This document shows positions 61,989 to 64,000 of a stretch of DNA of 64,000 nucleotides, piece after piece (position 1 is the first letter of the stretch; each line of letters begins with the position of its first letter). The translations under genes and the position numbers were made by a program. The notes below the pieces were generated by a model. The model did no database searches. It was given only the letters and a program-made list of their open reading frames with translations, and was not told the origin of the DNA. The stretch comes from CAYPTY01 sp964413935 (GTDB lineage: Bacteria; Bacteroidota; Rhodothermia; Balneolales; Balneolaceae): positions 51,512 through 115,511 of the forward strand of contig CAYPTY010000008.1 of NCBI GenBank assembly GCA_964413935.1. The letters run 5' to 3'.

Positions 61989-63959
61989 ATGCAGAAAGCC
62001 ATGAACATCAATAAGACCTTCATACTTATCCTGTTGAGCTTATTTTTGATTCATCCAAGCCTGGCACAGGATAAAACCATTGTCGGGAAAGTCGGGAAAG
62101 ACAAGATCACCTATGGTGAGCTTAAAGAGCAGTTTAATTACGGTGTGAAGCGCGACAGCACTACACTTGAAGACCTGAAATCTTTCCTACCCACCTACCT
62201 CGATTATCGCGCCAAAGTAAAGGCAGCCCGTGAACTGGGTTATTTTGAGGATGAAACTGTACTCAATGAATATGGGCAGTATTCCACACAGGCGGCCTAT
62301 GCCTTCTGGCTGGAGGAAGAAATCAAGCCAACCCGTTTTGATGAGTACTATGAAAGAGCCAACACAGAACTGCGTGCTGAACATGTGCTGATATCACTGG
62401 AACAGAACGCTTCTGCTCTGGATACCCTCAAAGCCTATAACGAACTACTCAAAGCCCTTGATGATTACAAAGCAGGCATGAGTTTTGCCGAGCTGAATGA
62501 AAAATATTCATCACGCCGCAATGGAAGAACGATGGGTGGCGAACTTCCCTGGTTCAGTGTGGGGGTTACCGTAAAGGATTTTGAAGATGTGGCCTTCTCT
62601 CTGGATGTGGATGAAGTTTCCATGCCTTTCCGTACCCGCTTCGGATATCATGTTCTTAAGGTGAATGAACGTCGGCCCCGGACCCCGGCCCGCCTGATAT
62701 CCCACATTTTCCGCAGAGATCTCCCTTCTGATACCTCCAACATGCAGAAAAAGAAAATGGATGAGGCTTATCAGGCCTTGATTGAAGGCCGTAGCTGGAG
62801 TGAAGTAGTCAAAGAATATTCCGAAGATAACCTTTCGCTTTCTCAAGCAGGAAGCATTGGCTGGATTTCCTACGCCTCCAGATATAATATTTCATTCATC
62901 GACCAGATTATGAATCTGAGTACGGATATTGATATTACGGGCCCTATCCGCACCGTTTACGGTTATCATATTTTCAAGATGGATTCCATTCAGACCTACA
63001 ATTCTGAGGGTGAAAAGCGGGAAAAACTATTCGCTGAGTTTGAGAAGACCCCCTACTTCGTAAAGAATAACCGTACTGTGATTTATTTTATCCGTGAGAA
63101 TAGCAGAGAGCAAATCGATATAGACCTGCTCAAACGATTTAAAGAAGTGTATAAGCGAGCAGATTCAACCATCGTACCGGAAGTTATTGTGCCCGAAGAA
63201 CTTCTGGATGAGACCTTCTACACCATTGATATACTGAATCAGGGGCAAGAGCTTGCATTTACCCTGCGGGATCTCCAGCAACACATTCTGGCAAACCGAT
63301 CTAATTTTGCCGGGCGTGCTTATGCCGATGTCTGGGTAAATGCTTTTTATGCCGATGAGATTGAAAAAAGACTGGTTGACCTGAGTGTAGAGCGTTTTCC
63401 GGAATTCAGGGCTCAGTTGGACCGGTATAAAGAAGGACTTGCTGTATTTAAAATTACCGATGAAAATGTATGGAGTGCATCTACGGTAGACTCTACTAAA
63501 CTGATGGAGATTTTTGAACAGAATATGGAAGACTATCAGCTCGAGGAAAGAGAGTACTACCACCTTATTTCAGTAAAAAAAGACAGCAGCCTCACCCCTG
63601 TTATGGATTTTATCAATGAGGGGAATCATCCGGATAGCATCAGAAGCTATATGAGCTATGTAGCGGTTACTTCAGACTCTACCAACACCTTCGACGGGGA
63701 ACCTTTTGATCGACTTAAAAACATGGATCCCGGCTCATTCAGTGATGAATTCGAGTATAAACGAAGAAAGGCTGTATTTTATCTCAATGAACGCTTACCT
63801 GCCAGATCTATGACTTTTGAAGAAGCCTTTGGTCGCCTGCTGGCTACCTATCAGCCTGAGCGGGAAAAGGAATGGTTATCAAAGCTCAGAAAGAAATACA
63901 AGGTAAAGACGGATAGCAAAAAACTCGAAAAAGCCTTTAAACAGGAACAAAGCCTCTGA
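61989..63959 (+). CDS. SurA-like periplasmic peptidyl-prolyl isomerase
   Basis: About 656 residues. Signal peptide (INKTFILILLSLFLIHPSLAQ). A helical N-terminal chaperone region is followed by two parvulin domains: the first around AEHVLISLEQ ... GGELPWF ... FRTRFGYHVLKV, the second around ISHIFRRDL ... GSIGWI ... YGYHIFKM. The C-terminal ~280 residues are an extra helical region. It probably guides outer-membrane proteins to the Bam machinery. Starts at TTG 61983, ATG 61989 or ATG 62001 are all possible. Confidence 0.9.
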   Translation: MQKAMNINKTFILILLSLFLIHPSLAQDKTIVGKVGKDKITYGELKEQFNYGVKRDSTTLEDLKSFLPTYLDYRAKVKAARELGYFEDETVLNEYGQYSTQAAYAFWLEEEIKPTRFDEYYERANTELRAEHVLISLEQNASALDTLKAYNELLKALDDYKAGMSFAELNEKYSSRRNGRTMGGELPWFSVGVTVKDFEDVAFSLDVDEVSMPFRTRFGYHVLKVNERRPRTPARLISHIFRRDLPSDTSNMQKKKMDEAYQALIEGRSWSEVVKEYSEDNLSLSQAGSIGWISYASRYNISFIDQIMNLSTDIDITGPIRTVYGYHIFKMDSIQTYNSEGEKREKLFAEFEKTPYFVKNNRTVIYFIRENSREQIDIDLLKRFKEVYKRADSTIVPEVIVPEELLDETFYTIDILNQGQELAFTLRDLQQHILANRSNFAGRAYADVWVNAFYADEIEKRLVDLSVERFPEFRAQLDRYKEGLAVFKITDENVWSASTVDSTKLMEIFEQNMEDYQLEEREYYHLISVKKDSSLTPVMDFINEGNHPDSIRSYMSYVAVTSDSTNTFDGEPFDRLKNMDPGSFSDEFEYKRRKAVFYLNERLPARSMTFEEAFGRLLATYQPEREKEWLSKLRKKYKVKTDSKKLEKAFKQEQSL

Positions 63960-63960
63960 T

Positions 63961-64000
63961 TTGAGAATATTTACGCTTCTTATCACTACACTGGCTCTGG
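63961..64000 (+). CDS. start of another exported protein, cut by window end
   Basis: From TTG 63961, one base after the stop of the SurA-like gene, the frame reads MRIFTLLITTLAL, which looks like the beginning of a signal peptide. Only 13 codons are visible. In related genomes a second SurA-like gene often follows, but that cannot be tested here. Confidence 0.4.
   Translation, partial: MRIFTLLITTLAL

Overview
This window is an unbroken stretch of bacterial chromosome. It holds about 66 protein genes packed on both strands, many overlapping by 1 to 20 bases. I see no rRNA, tRNA, CRISPR array, insertion sequence or prophage. Composition is moderate (roughly mid-40s % GC by eye). The gene set points to a Bacteroidota/Balneolota-type bacterium (inference; there is no rRNA to check): a DUF2480 gene after a sufBCDS operon, a DUF5777 barrel protein, Wzi-like and TonB proteins, type 2 IPP isomerase, a Thermus/alphaproteobacterial-type isocitrate dehydrogenase, two sodium-dependent NSS transporters, and Gram-negative envelope genes (bamD, SurA-like chaperone, signal peptides, lipoproteins).

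Layout. 1-3.6 kb: icd (cut by the left edge), carbonic anhydrase, NSS transporter. 3.6-12.1 kb: mostly minus-strand envelope genes (PH-domain protein, MsrB, a 15-repeat surface protein, a K+ channel, cyclophilin, a broken cold-shock gene, unknown exported proteins, then a cytochrome/YceI/DUF5777 operon). 12.3-25.8 kb: mltG, then a minus-strand block with a periplasmic-binding-like protein, guaA, gcvH, accC, accB, efp, an NSS transporter, a GH13 debranching enzyme, metG and a SpoU methyltransferase. 25.9-31.6 kb: a plus-strand chain greA, NUDIX, barrel protein, caspase-like lipoprotein, EamA transporter, pta. 31.8-44.8 kb: sufBCDS-nfu-sufA-DUF2480, an SDR, a Wzi-like protein, fni, a prenyl synthase, bamD, nadD, LD-carboxypeptidase. 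44.8-50.6 kb: a D-threonine aldolase-like gene, a RimB/RimK/AstE-like module, DUF952, two tandem tonB paralogues and a lone receiver protein. 50.9-59.9 kb: minus-strand peroxiredoxin, membrane and DinB-like proteins, an orphan nuoI, der, a UvrD-type helicase, a Y-family polymerase and an SRAP protein. 59.9-64 kb: thymidine kinase, nucleoside transporter, SurA-like PPIase and the first bases of another exported protein.

How the genes work together. The suf block is a self-contained Fe-S assembly pathway. accB/accC start fatty acid synthesis. fni and the prenyl synthase supply isoprenoids. bamD, the SurA-like chaperone, mltG, LD-carboxypeptidase and the TonB proteins serve the envelope. The helicase, Y-family polymerase and SRAP genes form a DNA-damage cluster whose promoters share ATATG-type sequences.

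The window is mostly housekeeping, and I did not find a convincing new multi-gene system. The observations most worth a second look are: a cold-shock pseudogene heading a translationally coupled operon; a caspase-fold lipoprotein with both catalytic residues replaced; a surface repeat protein whose repeat shortens from 16 to 14 residues; intrinsic terminators in the leaders of greA and mltG; a sufS gene with no ordinary start codon; and the possible SOS-like operators at 57.0, 58.4 and 59.9 kb.
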